From the NCBI GenBank assembly GCA_030526245.1, contig JAUNDD010000001.1:99518-163517 (forward strand): a DNA stretch of 64,000 nt. Direction: 5' to 3'. This stretch comes from Lachnospiraceae bacterium. GTDB taxonomy: Bacteria > Bacillota > Clostridia > Lachnospirales > Lachnospiraceae. Position 1 is the first letter of the stretch, and each line of letters begins with the position of its first letter. The notes under the pieces are model-generated. The model was not told the origin of the DNA. It saw nothing but the letters and a program-made list of their open reading frames with translations, and did not search any database. Of the stretch, positions 15,001-23,592 are shown one piece after another. The position numbers and the translations under genes were made by a program.

Positions 15001-15795
15001 GTGCAAAACATCCGCAACTACGTCCGGCCCCAGAGCCTGGAGGAAGCATACACTTTAAACCAGAAGCGCAGCAGCCGTATCATCGGCGGCATGCTCTGGC
15101 TCAAGATGGGCAACGGAAACATCCAGACCGCCATTGATCTGTGCGATCTGGGCCTGGATACCATCGAAGAAACCGACGAACAGTTTACCATCGGAGCCAT
15201 GGTCAGCCTGCGTACCCTGGAGCAGCATGAGGCCTTCAACGCCTACTGCGGCGGTGCCTTTGCCCTGGCCGTGGGCGATATCATCGGCGTTCAGTTCCGC
15301 AATCTGGCCACCATCGGCGGCAGCCTGTGGGGACGCTTCGGCTTCTCCGATGTGCTGACGGTCCTGTTATCCATGGACTGCCAGGTCGAGCTCTATCATG
15401 CCGGCATCGTACCGCTCTCCGAGTTCGTAAACATGAAGCGTGACCGCGACATTCTGGTTCGTGTCATCGTCCGAAAGACCCCCGGCCGGTTTGCTTATCA
15501 GGCCATGCGCATTCAGCGCACGGATTTCCCGGTGCTGACCTGCAGCGCTTCCCGCATGAACGGGCAGCTTCAGATCGCTGTCGGCGCCCGTCCCGGCAGG
15601 GCTATGCTGCTGCCGGATGCAAACGGACTATTGTCTGCTCCGGATGAGCAGCCACTGACTCCGGAAAAGATCGAGACGCTGGCCGGCTATGCCGCGGACA
15701 CCGTTCCCACCGGCAGCAATCTGCGCGGCAGCAGCGAGTACCGGACCCACCTGGTTCGGGTACTGGTAAGCCGGGCCCTTGGCGAACTGATCTGA
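15001..15795 (+). CDS. Molybdenum hydroxylase FAD-binding subunit
   Basis: A 264-residue FAD subunit of a xanthine-dehydrogenase/CO-dehydrogenase-type hydroxylase. It passes electrons from the 2Fe-2S subunit through FAD to an acceptor. The glycine-rich FAD contacts appear as SRIIGGMLWLK and NLATIGGSLWGRF. Start: GTG at 15001, 8 bases after AAGGAGG; the frame stays open upstream but without a ribosome-binding site. The order FAD, Fe-S, Moco subunit is that of the CoxMSL type. The substrate is not readable; a purine is plausible. Confidence 0.88.
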   Translation: MQNIRNYVRPQSLEEAYTLNQKRSSRIIGGMLWLKMGNGNIQTAIDLCDLGLDTIEETDEQFTIGAMVSLRTLEQHEAFNAYCGGAFALAVGDIIGVQFRNLATIGGSLWGRFGFSDVLTVLLSMDCQVELYHAGIVPLSEFVNMKRDRDILVRVIVRKTPGRFAYQAMRIQRTDFPVLTCSASRMNGQLQIAVGARPGRAMLLPDANGLLSAPDEQPLTPEKIETLAGYAADTVPTGSNLRGSSEYRTHLVRVLVSRALGELI

Positions 15796-15888
15796 GCCCG
15801 TGACCTGTACACAAAACGCTGCGGCATAGGCTGTTGAAAAATACTCAGAGTCTAACAGCGTATGCCTGCGGACAAAGCGTACTTGCAG

Positions 15889-15931
15889 CGTTTATTCGGA
15901 TACTTGCCTGATTACACATCCGGTCCAAAGT
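15889..15931. repeat. Family-2 repeat fragment
   Basis: CGGATACTTGCCTGAT..ATCCGGTCC, matching the first hairpin of the family-2 elements. It fills part of the 174-base gap between the FAD and Fe-S subunit genes, an unusual position inside an operon. Confidence 0.5.
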
Positions 15932-15969
15932 AAATACCGGCACCATCGGTGCCATGAATGGAGATATAT

Positions 15970-16425
15970 ATGGAAATCAAACTGACTTTAAATGGCAAAG
16001 TCATCACAGAAGAGATCGAAGCGGATCTGCTTCTGATCGATTTTGTCCGAAAGCATGGCTGCTACAGCGTTAAGCGTGGCTGTGAGACCTCCGGCTGCGG
16101 CCTGTGTACCGTTCTGATGGACGGCAAGCCGGTGTTCTCCTGCAGCATTCTGGCCGCCCGTGCCGGCGGCCACAGCATTCAGACCCTGGAGGGTCTGCAG
16201 GAGGAAGCCAGCGAGTTTATCGGCTTCATCGCCGATCAGGGTGCCGACCAGTGCGGCTTCTGCAACCCGGGCATGGTAATGAACACCATCGCTCTGCTGC
16301 GTGAGAACCCGGATCCCACCGACGACGAGATCCGTGCCTATCTGGCCGGCAATCTGTGCCGCTGCTCCGGCTACGAGGGACAGCTGCGGGGAATCCGCGC
16401 TTTCCTTGACAGCCGCAGATCCTGA
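15970..16425 (+). CDS. Molybdenum hydroxylase 2Fe-2S subunit
   Basis: A 151-residue iron-sulfur subunit that relays electrons between the Moco and FAD subunits. The N-terminal plant-ferredoxin cluster has C38, C43, C46 (CETSGCGLC) and C58. The C-terminal helical cluster has C95, C98 (CGFC), C130 and C132 (CRC). All eight ligands are present. The second in-frame ATG (15970) is preferred because GGAG lies 7 bases upstream. It is followed 14 bases later by the Moco subunit gene. Confidence 0.93.
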   Translation: MEIKLTLNGKVITEEIEADLLLIDFVRKHGCYSVKRGCETSGCGLCTVLMDGKPVFSCSILAARAGGHSIQTLEGLQEEASEFIGFIADQGADQCGFCNPGMVMNTIALLRENPDPTDDEIRAYLAGNLCRCSGYEGQLRGIRAFLDSRRS

Positions 16426-16439
16426 GAAAGGAGAAAGAC

Positions 16440-18728
16440 ATGGATAATAAAGATTTTCGATCCGTTCAGAGATCCGTTCGAAAAAAGGATGCCATGCAGC
16501 TTCTGCTGGGCAAGCCCGTCTACACCGAGGATGTGGTCCCCAGGGATGCGCTGGTGGTAAAGATCCTGCGCAGCCCCCACGCCAATGCGCTGGTGGAGAC
16601 CATCGATACCACCATTGCGAAAAAGGTTCCGGGAGTTGTGGATATCTATACCTGGGAGGATGTGCCCCAGAACCGCTTTACCATCGCCGGCCAGACCTAC
16701 CCGGAATTCTCACCCTACGACCGGCTGATCATCGACCGGCATGTCCGTTTCAGCGGTGACGTGGTGGCCATCATCGCAGCCGAAACCGAAAAGGCTGCCG
16801 TCAAGGCCATGAAGCTGATCAAGGTCAAATATCAGGTGCTGGATGCCGTGCTGGATTTCCACACCGCCAAGGATAACCCCACGCTGGTGCATCCGGAGGA
16901 GGACTGGTATCCGCCCATTGAGTGCGGCGGCGATGCCAGGCGCAATCTGGTAGCCAGCGACTGTGAAGCCCACGGCGATGTGGAAGCCGTGCTGGCAGAC
17001 TGTGATGTGGTGGTGGATCGTGTCTACCGCACCCGCGCCTTTAACCAGGCCATGATGGAGACCTTCCGGACCTACACCCAGATGGACCGCTACGGTCGTC
17101 TGCATGTGATCTCCTCCACCCAGATCGTGTTCCATTGCCGGCGTATCCTTTCCCGGGCACTGGGCATTCCCAAGAGCCGGATCCGTGTGGAAAAGCCCCG
17201 GATCGGCGGCGGCTTCGGTGCCAAACAAACGGCCGTCTGCGAAGTCTATCCGGCCTTTGTCACCATGAAGACCGGCCGGCCGGCTATGCTCATCTATACC
17301 CGTAATGAGTCGCAGATCGCTGCCTCTCCCCGTCACGCCATGGAGATCCATGTGCGCCTGGGTGCGGATAAAACGGGTAAGATTCGGGCTCTGGACCTGT
17401 ATACGCTGTCGGATTCCGGTGCCTTCGGCGATCACGGTCCCACGACGGTTGGCCTGTCCGGCCACAAGTCCATTCCGCTCTACACCGGTTCGGTGGAAGC
17501 CTTCCGCTTCGGTTACGACGTGGTCTACACCAACCATCAGGCTGCCGGTGCCTACCGCGGCTACGGCGCGACCCAGGGCATCTTTGCGGTGGAGTCCGCC
17601 GTCAATGAGCTGGCGGACCGCCTGGGCATGGATCCTACCGTGATCCGCGACATGAACATGGTACGTGAAGGCATGACCATGCCGGCCTACTATAACGAAA
17701 CAGCCAACGCCTGTGCGCTGGACCGCTGCATGAGCCGCTGCAAGGAGATCTTCGGCTGGGATGAAAAATTCCCGGTGCGGGATATGGGCAACGGAAAGGT
17801 GCGCGCCGCCGGTGTGGCCATGGCCATGCAGGGCTCCGCTATATCCAGCGTCGATGTCGGCTCCGCCACCGTTACACTGGGCGATGACGGCATGTACAAT
17901 CTCACCATCGGTGCCGCTGACATGGGCACCGGCTGCGATACCATTCTGGCCCAGATGGCTGCCGAATGCCTGGATTGCGACCTGGACCAGATTGCGGTCT
18001 TTGGGGCGGATACGGATACCTCGCCCTACGACTCCGGCTCCTACGCCTCCTCCACCACCTACCTTACCGGTAAGGCCGTGGAAAAGGCCTGTCTGGATCT
18101 GCGAAAGGCCATCATCGATCTGGCCGCCGAGCTTCTTGACTGCGCTCCGGAGGATGTGGAATTCAAGGGCAACCATGCCCTCTGCCTCAGCTCCGGCAAA
18201 ACTGTGAGCATCGAGGATATCTCCTACAAGGCCCAGTTCAACAATACCCGGTCCGTGGTGGCCAGCGCCACCCACTCCTCACCGGTATCGCCGCCTCCCT
18301 TTATGGTGGGTATGGTGGAGATCGAGCTGGACAAGCTCACCGGCCATGTGGAGATCCTGGACTACAAGGCGGTGGTAGACTGCGGTACCCCCATCAACCC
18401 GGCTCTGGCCCGGGTACAGACCGAGGGCGGTCTCGTACAGGGCATCGGCCATACGCTGATGGAAAATGTCACCTACGACAAGACCGGACGCCCCATCGAA
18501 TCCTCCTTCATGCAGTACAAGGTTCCCACCCGACTGGATATGGGCCGCCTGCAGGTGGAATTCGAGCAGAGCTACGAGCCCACCGGTCCCTTCGGTGCCA
18601 AGTCCATCGGCGAGATCGTCATCAATACACCGGCTCCGGCCATTGCGCACGCCATCTTCCGGGCTACCGGTCAGTGGCACCGCACGCTTCCCATCACACC
18701 GGAAGCCATTGCGCTGGGGAAGGACTGA
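16440..18728 (+). CDS. Molybdenum hydroxylase large (molybdopterin) subunit
   Basis: A 762-residue catalytic subunit of the xanthine dehydrogenase family, which hydroxylates a heterocycle or aldehyde using water at a molybdenum centre. Evidence: the N-terminal RSPHANALVETIDT (a/b hammerhead domain), the Moco loop GGGFGAKQ, and the C-terminal GAKSIGE, whose E725 is the expected catalytic base. ATG at 16440 follows AAAGGAG. Large subunits of this length without fused FAD or Fe-S domains are usual for three-gene enzymes. Clostridial relatives can carry a labile selenium ligand, but no selenium accessory gene is seen here. Xanthine is a guess from the NCS2 permease nearby. Confidence 0.88.
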   Translation: MDNKDFRSVQRSVRKKDAMQLLLGKPVYTEDVVPRDALVVKILRSPHANALVETIDTTIAKKVPGVVDIYTWEDVPQNRFTIAGQTYPEFSPYDRLIIDRHVRFSGDVVAIIAAETEKAAVKAMKLIKVKYQVLDAVLDFHTAKDNPTLVHPEEDWYPPIECGGDARRNLVASDCEAHGDVEAVLADCDVVVDRVYRTRAFNQAMMETFRTYTQMDRYGRLHVISSTQIVFHCRRILSRALGIPKSRIRVEKPRIGGGFGAKQTAVCEVYPAFVTMKTGRPAMLIYTRNESQIAASPRHAMEIHVRLGADKTGKIRALDLYTLSDSGAFGDHGPTTVGLSGHKSIPLYTGSVEAFRFGYDVVYTNHQAAGAYRGYGATQGIFAVESAVNELADRLGMDPTVIRDMNMVREGMTMPAYYNETANACALDRCMSRCKEIFGWDEKFPVRDMGNGKVRAAGVAMAMQGSAISSVDVGSATVTLGDDGMYNLTIGAADMGTGCDTILAQMAAECLDCDLDQIAVFGADTDTSPYDSGSYASSTTYLTGKAVEKACLDLRKAIIDLAAELLDCAPEDVEFKGNHALCLSSGKTVSIEDISYKAQFNNTRSVVASATHSSPVSPPPFMVGMVEIELDKLTGHVEILDYKAVVDCGTPINPALARVQTEGGLVQGIGHTLMENVTYDKTGRPIESSFMQYKVPTRLDMGRLQVEFEQSYEPTGPFGAKSIGEIVINTPAPAIAHAIFRATGQWHRTLPITPEAIALGKD

Positions 18729-18767
18729 GCCAAGGCGTGCTTTGCACGCCAGCCGCTTTGCGGCGGT

Positions 18768-18806
18768 TGTCCGGATAGTGGCCTGATCTTATATCAGGTC
18801 CATCGG
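18768..18806. repeat. Family-2 repeat fragment
   Basis: TCCGGATAGTGGCCTGAT, CTTAT, ATCAGGTCC: the first hairpin of the family-2 element, 40 bases after the Moco subunit stop codon and directly before a terminator. Confidence 0.55.
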
Positions 18807-18815
18807 AAATTAATA

Positions 18816-18857
18816 AAGGACCTTCGGCTTGTTTTTAAGTCGAAGGTCCTTATTTTT
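18816..18857 (+). terminator. Terminator of the molybdenum hydroxylase operon
   Basis: AAGGACCTTCG (18816-18826) pairs with CGAAGGTCCTT (18841-18851), followed by ATTTTT. Confidence 0.85.
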
Positions 18858-18965
18858 ACGATATTCTAACTGCGTTCCATTCTGTACCGTGAACATTCCA
18901 CAGCCAAAAACTACACATCACTGCGGCTTATTCTCTGCACCGTCAGGCTTTTAAGCTGCGAACTC

Positions 18966-19973
18966 CTACGCGCCGAAATCCTTCGCCACTTTCTTAAGCA
19001 TATCCCGGATCGGCAGCTGGTAGGGACAGCGGGTCTCGCACACGCCGCACTCCACGCAGTCGGAAGCCTTTACCGCCATCTGGTCATAGCGGCTTCTTGC
19101 CCAGTCACCCAGACCGTAGCGCTGCAGATATCCCTGCAGGATAAAAATACCGGAGATGTTCATCTCCACGGTGCAGGGCTGGCAGTAATTGCAGCGTCTG
19201 CAGAAGCAGGTGCCCAGCTGCTTGCGGATCTCCTCCATCTGTGCCAGCTCCTGCCGGGTCAGCGGCGATGTATCGGAGCAGGCAGCGATATTTTCGTCGA
19301 TCTCCTTCGGATCGGCCATGCCCGGGATCACAACGGTCACATCCGGGTTGGCACAGATGTAGCGCAACGCCAGCGTTCCGTTCTCAATGGCACCGCCGGC
19401 CAGGGGTTTCATGGCGATGAAGCCCACATTCTGCTCGCTGCAGCGGCGCATCATCTCTTCTCCCTGGTTCTCCACAATGTTGTAGGGGAACATAATGGTC
19501 TCGACCCAGTCGCAGTCCAGGGCCTTCTCAAACACCTTGGTGGTGTGGGCGGTCAGACCGATGTGACGGATCTTGCCGGCTGCCTTTGCCTCCAGCAGTG
19601 CCTCCAGCGCTCCGCCCGGTGCGATCACCTCGTCGATCTGTTCCAGTGTCGGATTGTGGACCTGATACAGATCGATATAGTCCGTCCGAAGGTTCTTCAG
19701 ACTCGTCTCGATGTCTGCCGCCATGCCCTCCTTCGTTCGGGACATACTCTTGGTGGCCAGCACAAACCGGTCCCGCAGCCCCTCCAGGGCATAGCCTAAA
19801 TACTCTTCACTCACCGTATAGCCTCTGGCGGTGTCAATGTAATTGATGCCGGCCTCCGACAGCTGCTTCATCAGCGTTTTGGTTCCCTCGGCATCGATCT
19901 TCTGGATGGGGATTCCGCCGAAGCCCATTCTTGAGATCTTCAATCCGGTCTTTCCCAGTACTCTGTATTCCAT
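18966..19973 (-). CDS. Aldo/keto reductase with C-terminal ferredoxin-type domain
   Basis: A 335-residue oxidoreductase. Residues 1-260 are an NAD(P)H-binding TIM barrel of the aldo/keto reductase family, with D47, Y52 and K75 of the catalytic tetrad visible and a VHNP histidine loop. The C-terminus carries CFCRRCNYCQPC and CVECGVCETRCP, cysteine patterns for [4Fe-4S] clusters. This architecture is common in clostridia and points to redox exchange between pyridine nucleotide and an iron-sulfur donor. The substrate is unknown. ATG at 19973 follows GGAAGG; it is probably monocistronic. Confidence 0.9.
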   Translation of the reverse strand: MEYRVLGKTGLKISRMGFGGIPIQKIDAEGTKTLMKQLSEAGINYIDTARGYTVSEEYLGYALEGLRDRFVLATKSMSRTKEGMAADIETSLKNLRTDYIDLYQVHNPTLEQIDEVIAPGGALEALLEAKAAGKIRHIGLTAHTTKVFEKALDCDWVETIMFPYNIVENQGEEMMRRCSEQNVGFIAMKPLAGGAIENGTLALRYICANPDVTVVIPGMADPKEIDENIAACSDTSPLTRQELAQMEEIRKQLGTCFCRRCNYCQPCTVEMNISGIFILQGYLQRYGLGDWARSRYDQMAVKASDCVECGVCETRCPYQLPIRDMLKKVAKDFGA

Positions 19974-20122
19974 GTCTGATATCCTTCCTGCTCTTTTCAA
20001 AATCTGACCCTTATTTTATTGGTCTGTTCGATACACTCCGGTCTTTTTGAAGTTTATCTGCCCCTGCTGCCTTGCTGTTTCAGTTCAGACCTCTCGATTC
20101 CATGAGGCGAAGCACCCTCAAA

Positions 20123-21613
20123 TCATCGATTGACGACCTGGATCCGGCAGCTTGCCTTACGTCCGTTGTAGGTCTTTACGGTGATCTTGGCCGTTCCCGC
20201 ACTCACCGCGGTAATACTGCCATTGGCCTCCACCCGAATCACACTCTTTTTGCTGGTAGAAACCTTGTAACGGATCCCGCTCTTTACACTGACCTTCAGC
20301 TTCAGGTTCTTTCCCTTCACCATCTTTTTCGGTGCGTTTTTGATGGTGATCTTCTCCGGTGCCTTCAGCACCTTGATGGTCATCTTCAAAACAGTGCCCT
20401 GTTTATTCGTGCCGGTCACCGTCGCTGTGCCTGCCTTTTTGGCATAGATCTTACCGCTTTTTACATAAGCCACGGACTTTTTGGAGGTCTTCCAGGTATA
20501 GCCCTTCAGACTGACCACGGGGGTCTGCTTATCTCCGGCCCCCATCTTGATCGTGGAGGGAGCCACGATGATTTTCCACTCCACATACGCTCCGTTGTTC
20601 AGCCGGGCCCGGATCTTTGTCTCTCCGTATCCCACGGCAATCACCTTACCGGTGGCGGATACCGAAGCGATGTCCTCGTTCAGGGAGGTCCATTCCACCA
20701 CCCTCACCGACGTGGGTTTGGAGGCAAACACCAGCTGCTTTTCCTTTCCGCTTCGCAGCACATACTCCGGCTTCAGCAGCTTCGGGAGCTGCGCTCCGGT
20801 TCCGCCGGCGACCCGTCGTACCGTCACATCCGCCGCAATGGACTGGAAGATTTTCGCGGCCGATACATTCAGTCCCGCATAGTAGGTAAGCTTTTCCGGG
20901 TTTCTGCCAAAGAGGGTGGCAAAGATGGTGCAGGCCGACAGATAACTGCCCTGCAGGCTCATATGCCGCCGGTCAGCGGAATAGAGATTGTACTGGGGGT
21001 ACAGGATCTTTTCTCTGGCCAGGGCCAGGCCGGAGGGAGCCAGCGCCGCAGCGTATTTCGTCGCCAGCGCGTAATGGGTCTTAGCCATAGCGATCTGGTT
21101 GCGCTCATAGCTGCTGTCCACATTCAGGGCCCAGGGCATATACAATACCAGCTGGGTGCCGGATTTCCCATCCGGATTCACCAGTGACTTGATCTTGGCC
21201 ACCGCCTGCTCCATTTTTGCTGCGCGCAGCACCGGCTCGTCGATGGCGTCCTGGATGATCACATAGTCCCAGGTCTCCTCCGTCAGCTTCTTCATCACCT
21301 TCTGATGCAGCAGCTGGTCTCCGGCATTGTCCTCCGCCGGGAACATATAGCGGGTCAGCGTATGCCCGCCGCTTGCCACACTGTCCACCGTGGCGTTGAT
21401 CCCCTGATTTTTGCACATAGCCTGGAGCATCTGGGGCAGATTGTTGTAAAACGTATGTGAATTGCCGATCATCAGGATCCTTGGATTGCTGAGTTTTCCA
21501 ATGGCCTGTATGGAAAAATGATCCGCAAAGAAGTAGTTTTCCGCCTGCACCGGAAGAGTCCAGACAGCGATCAGAAAGAGCCAAAGACACAGGGCTCTAA
21601 GCTTCTTTTTCAA
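20123..21613 (-). CDS. Secreted SGNH hydrolase (DUF4886-like) with Big2-type domains
   Basis: A 496-residue exported protein. Start: a TTG at 21613, 7 bases after AGGAGG; the longer frame runs into a dispersed repeat. Residues 1-24 are a signal peptide ending VQA. The catalytic domain has GNSHT with S52 (the SGNH/GDSL serine), YVIIQDAIDEP, and DRRH with D214 and H217 as the expected Asp/His pair. From about 275 on there are two bacterial Ig-like (Big2) repeats rich in lysine, ending at an SAGTAKITVKT motif, typical for wall or polysaccharide contact. It probably deacylates a surface or extracellular glycan. It follows a ligase and a carrier-protein gene on the same strand. Confidence 0.85.
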   Translation of the reverse strand: MKKKLRALCLWLFLIAVWTLPVQAENYFFADHFSIQAIGKLSNPRILMIGNSHTFYNNLPQMLQAMCKNQGINATVDSVASGGHTLTRYMFPAEDNAGDQLLHQKVMKKLTEETWDYVIIQDAIDEPVLRAAKMEQAVAKIKSLVNPDGKSGTQLVLYMPWALNVDSSYERNQIAMAKTHYALATKYAAALAPSGLALAREKILYPQYNLYSADRRHMSLQGSYLSACTIFATLFGRNPEKLTYYAGLNVSAAKIFQSIAADVTVRRVAGGTGAQLPKLLKPEYVLRSGKEKQLVFASKPTSVRVVEWTSLNEDIASVSATGKVIAVGYGETKIRARLNNGAYVEWKIIVAPSTIKMGAGDKQTPVVSLKGYTWKTSKKSVAYVKSGKIYAKKAGTATVTGTNKQGTVLKMTIKVLKAPEKITIKNAPKKMVKGKNLKLKVSVKSGIRYKVSTSKKSVIRVEANGSITAVSAGTAKITVKTYNGRKASCRIQVVNR

Positions 21614-21629
21614 ATAAATACCTCCTATC

Positions 21630-21699
21630 GTGCAACCCTCGGGATTTTGCCGCATACGCTGCAAAACGCCTCGCGGAATTGAACCGACTTCACTGTAAC
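21630..21699. repeat. Dispersed repeat family 1, copy at 21.6 kb
   Basis: On the minus strand: GTTACAGT, CGGTTCAATTCCGCGAGG, the hairpin TTTTGC(A)GC / GCGGCAAAA, then TCCCGAGGG and TTGCAC. It closely matches copies at 27863-27933 and 44090-44160. It fills the gap between the ligase stop codon (21701) and the SGNH hydrolase ribosome-binding site, and is the most diverged of the three. Confidence 0.8.
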
Positions 21700-21700
21700 C

Positions 21701-23260
21701 CTATCGTCCCACAAGCTCCTTCCGCTTCAGCTTGCCGTTGAAGGTCCGGGGAATCTCATCGATGATCTCGATCCGCTTGGGCACCTTGTTGCCGTCCAGA
21801 TGCTCTGTCAGATATTCCGAGTACGCCTTCAGATCGAGCTCCCTTCCCACCTCCAGAGAGATGAACAGCTTGGGCACCTGTCCCGCCAGCTCATCCTTCT
21901 GGGGCACACAGGCCGCGTCCTTAACGCCCGCGTAGGCCACCGCCACCTCTTCGATCTCATCCGGTGCGATCTTGATGCCGTTGCAGTTGATCACATCATC
22001 CCGGCGCCCCAGCACATACACAAAGCCGTCCTCGTCCTTGTAGCCCAGGTCATTGGTGAAGATATATCCGTCCCGCATGATCTCAGCGGTCAGCTCCGGG
22101 TTCTTCCAGTAGCCGATCATGTTCATGCTTCCTTTGGAGGCCAGCAGTCCCGGCTCCTCCTTCGTGGCCCGGATGATCCGGCGGTCATCATCGGTAAATT
22201 CGATCTGGGCATTCACCGCTTCCCGGCCGATACAGCTTTCACGACCCTTCTCCACTGAAAAATCCAGCACGCAGCTGCGACCCGATTCGGTAGAACCGTA
22301 GAAGTTGTAGAGATGCACGCCCGGCAGCTCCGTCACCAGCTGCTCCTTCAGGCCCTCCGGCAGTGCCGCCGTGCCCAGCTGAATATAATCCAGCTTTCTG
22401 GCGTACTCAAAGAAGGCTCCCTTGGATACCTTGATCAGCAGGGTGGCTGCCGAGGGCGACAGGTCCATGGCCGTCACGTGATAGCGGTCCATCAGGGCAA
22501 ACACCTTCTTCACCCGCAGCAGGCCGTCCATCAGCACGATGGTGCAGCCGTTCAGCAGGTTGGCATAGGCGCAGCGCAGACCATGGGAATGGCTTAAGGG
22601 CACCGGAATGGCCTCCACACTGCCCTCCTTCATCTGTACACCTTCCCGGATGTTCTGGGCCAGGGCCACATTGGCTCCGTTAGAGATCATGATCCCCTTG
22701 GATTTTCCGGTGGTGCCGGTGGTATACAGAAGCTGGGCAAGGGCATCCGCTGCGGGAAATTCCACTGGTGTTTTCACACCATCCGAATCGGACCGCTCCT
22801 GTTCACTCTCCACACCAGTCTCGGTTGACGGACCTGCCGTCTCCTCAGCCATAGGCTGTTCATCCCTGGTCCCCGCTTCTCCCTGGTCACAAAGCAGCTC
22901 CTCACAGGCCACGCTCCGCAGTCCCTCCAGGGGATTCCGCCCGATCCAGAGCTTCGCACCCGACTCCTCCCGGATGCTCTGCTTCCGATCCTCGGAGGCA
23001 TTGCTCTCGATGGGGACAAACACCGCTCCCACCAGCTCACAGGCCAGGTTCACCGTCAGGAAAAACACATCCTGATTGCATTCCACCATCACCACATCGC
23101 CTTTGCCGATGCCGTAGGCTCCGGTGAGGGCTCCCGCCATTTCCAGGATCTGCTTCCAGGCCTGCCCGTAGGTCAGTTCATTCCCGGCGTGATCGGCTGC
23201 AAACAATCTGTCCGGCTGTGCCGCCGCATGGCCAGCCAGTATCTCTGCCATTGAATTCAT
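21701..23260 (-). CDS. AMP-forming acid ligase (adenylating enzyme)
   Basis: A 519-residue ANL-superfamily enzyme that activates a carboxylic acid as acyl-AMP and loads it onto a thiol, probably the carrier protein encoded just upstream. Motifs: YTTGTTGKSKGIMIS (P-loop-like, 179-193), YGSTESG, TNDLGYKDEDGFVYVLGRRDD, and the C-terminal NGKLKRKEL with the catalytic lysine. Residues about 125-168 are an acidic Glu/Asp/Ser/Thr-rich stretch interrupting the N-terminal domain. The substrate could be an amino acid (as in DltA), a fatty acid or another acid; no MBOAT (DltB-like) gene is adjacent. ATG at 23260 is chosen; a second ATG three codons later is possible. Confidence 0.85.
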   Translation of the reverse strand: MNSMAEILAGHAAAQPDRLFAADHAGNELTYGQAWKQILEMAGALTGAYGIGKGDVVMVECNQDVFFLTVNLACELVGAVFVPIESNASEDRKQSIREESGAKLWIGRNPLEGLRSVACEELLCDQGEAGTRDEQPMAEETAGPSTETGVESEQERSDSDGVKTPVEFPAADALAQLLYTTGTTGKSKGIMISNGANVALAQNIREGVQMKEGSVEAIPVPLSHSHGLRCAYANLLNGCTIVLMDGLLRVKKVFALMDRYHVTAMDLSPSAATLLIKVSKGAFFEYARKLDYIQLGTAALPEGLKEQLVTELPGVHLYNFYGSTESGRSCVLDFSVEKGRESCIGREAVNAQIEFTDDDRRIIRATKEEPGLLASKGSMNMIGYWKNPELTAEIMRDGYIFTNDLGYKDEDGFVYVLGRRDDVINCNGIKIAPDEIEEVAVAYAGVKDAACVPQKDELAGQVPKLFISLEVGRELDLKAYSEYLTEHLDGNKVPKRIEIIDEIPRTFNGKLKRKELVGR

Positions 23261-23296
23261 CGTTTTGAATCCTTTCTTCTTTTTTATTTATTAGAA

Positions 23297-23325
23297 GCAA
23301 AAAAGGGGCAAAACAACTTTGCCCC
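23297..23325 (-). terminator. Terminator-like hairpin between carrier protein and ligase genes
   Basis: On the minus strand GGGGCAAA / TTTGCCCC with a 5-base loop, followed by a run of about six T. Placed inside the gene group, it probably makes the carrier protein more abundant than the ligase. Confidence 0.75.
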
Positions 23326-23346
23326 CACACGTATCTCTCTTTAATC

Positions 23347-23568
23347 TTACTGAAGCTTCTGGATCAGCGCCCAGATCGCTTCCACCGAGTCAAAGTTTTC
23401 CGGCTCGATCTCTTCCATATCGATGCTGATATCAAAGGCATCTTCGATATCGGATATGATGGACACCAGGTCGATGGAGTCGATCACCTTGGCCGTGATC
23501 AGTTCCTTCTCCACATCGAAATCCACGGTGGGACAATTTTCTGCCAGAATCTCTAAAAGCTTATCCAT
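23347..23568 (-). CDS. Acyl (peptidyl) carrier protein
   Basis: A 73-residue acidic helical carrier protein with the phosphopantetheine attachment serine in VIDSIDLV. ATG at 23568 lies 7 bases after GGAGG. It is not next to fatty-acid synthesis genes but between a diguanylate cyclase gene and an adenylating ligase, so it is probably a dedicated carrier for that ligase, comparable to the DltA-DltC pair. No phosphopantetheinyl transferase is present in the window. Confidence 0.88.
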   Translation of the reverse strand: MDKLLEILAENCPTVDFDVEKELITAKVIDSIDLVSIISDIEDAFDISIDMEEIEPENFDSVEAIWALIQKLQ

Positions 23569-23592
23569 AGTCAAACCTCCGTATTGCTAAAC

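Noticed and set aside
16710..18275. 521-codon minus-strand frame
   Set aside because: Shadow of the molybdenum hydroxylase large subunit; the Gly/His-rich product is typical of antisense reading of GC-rich genes.
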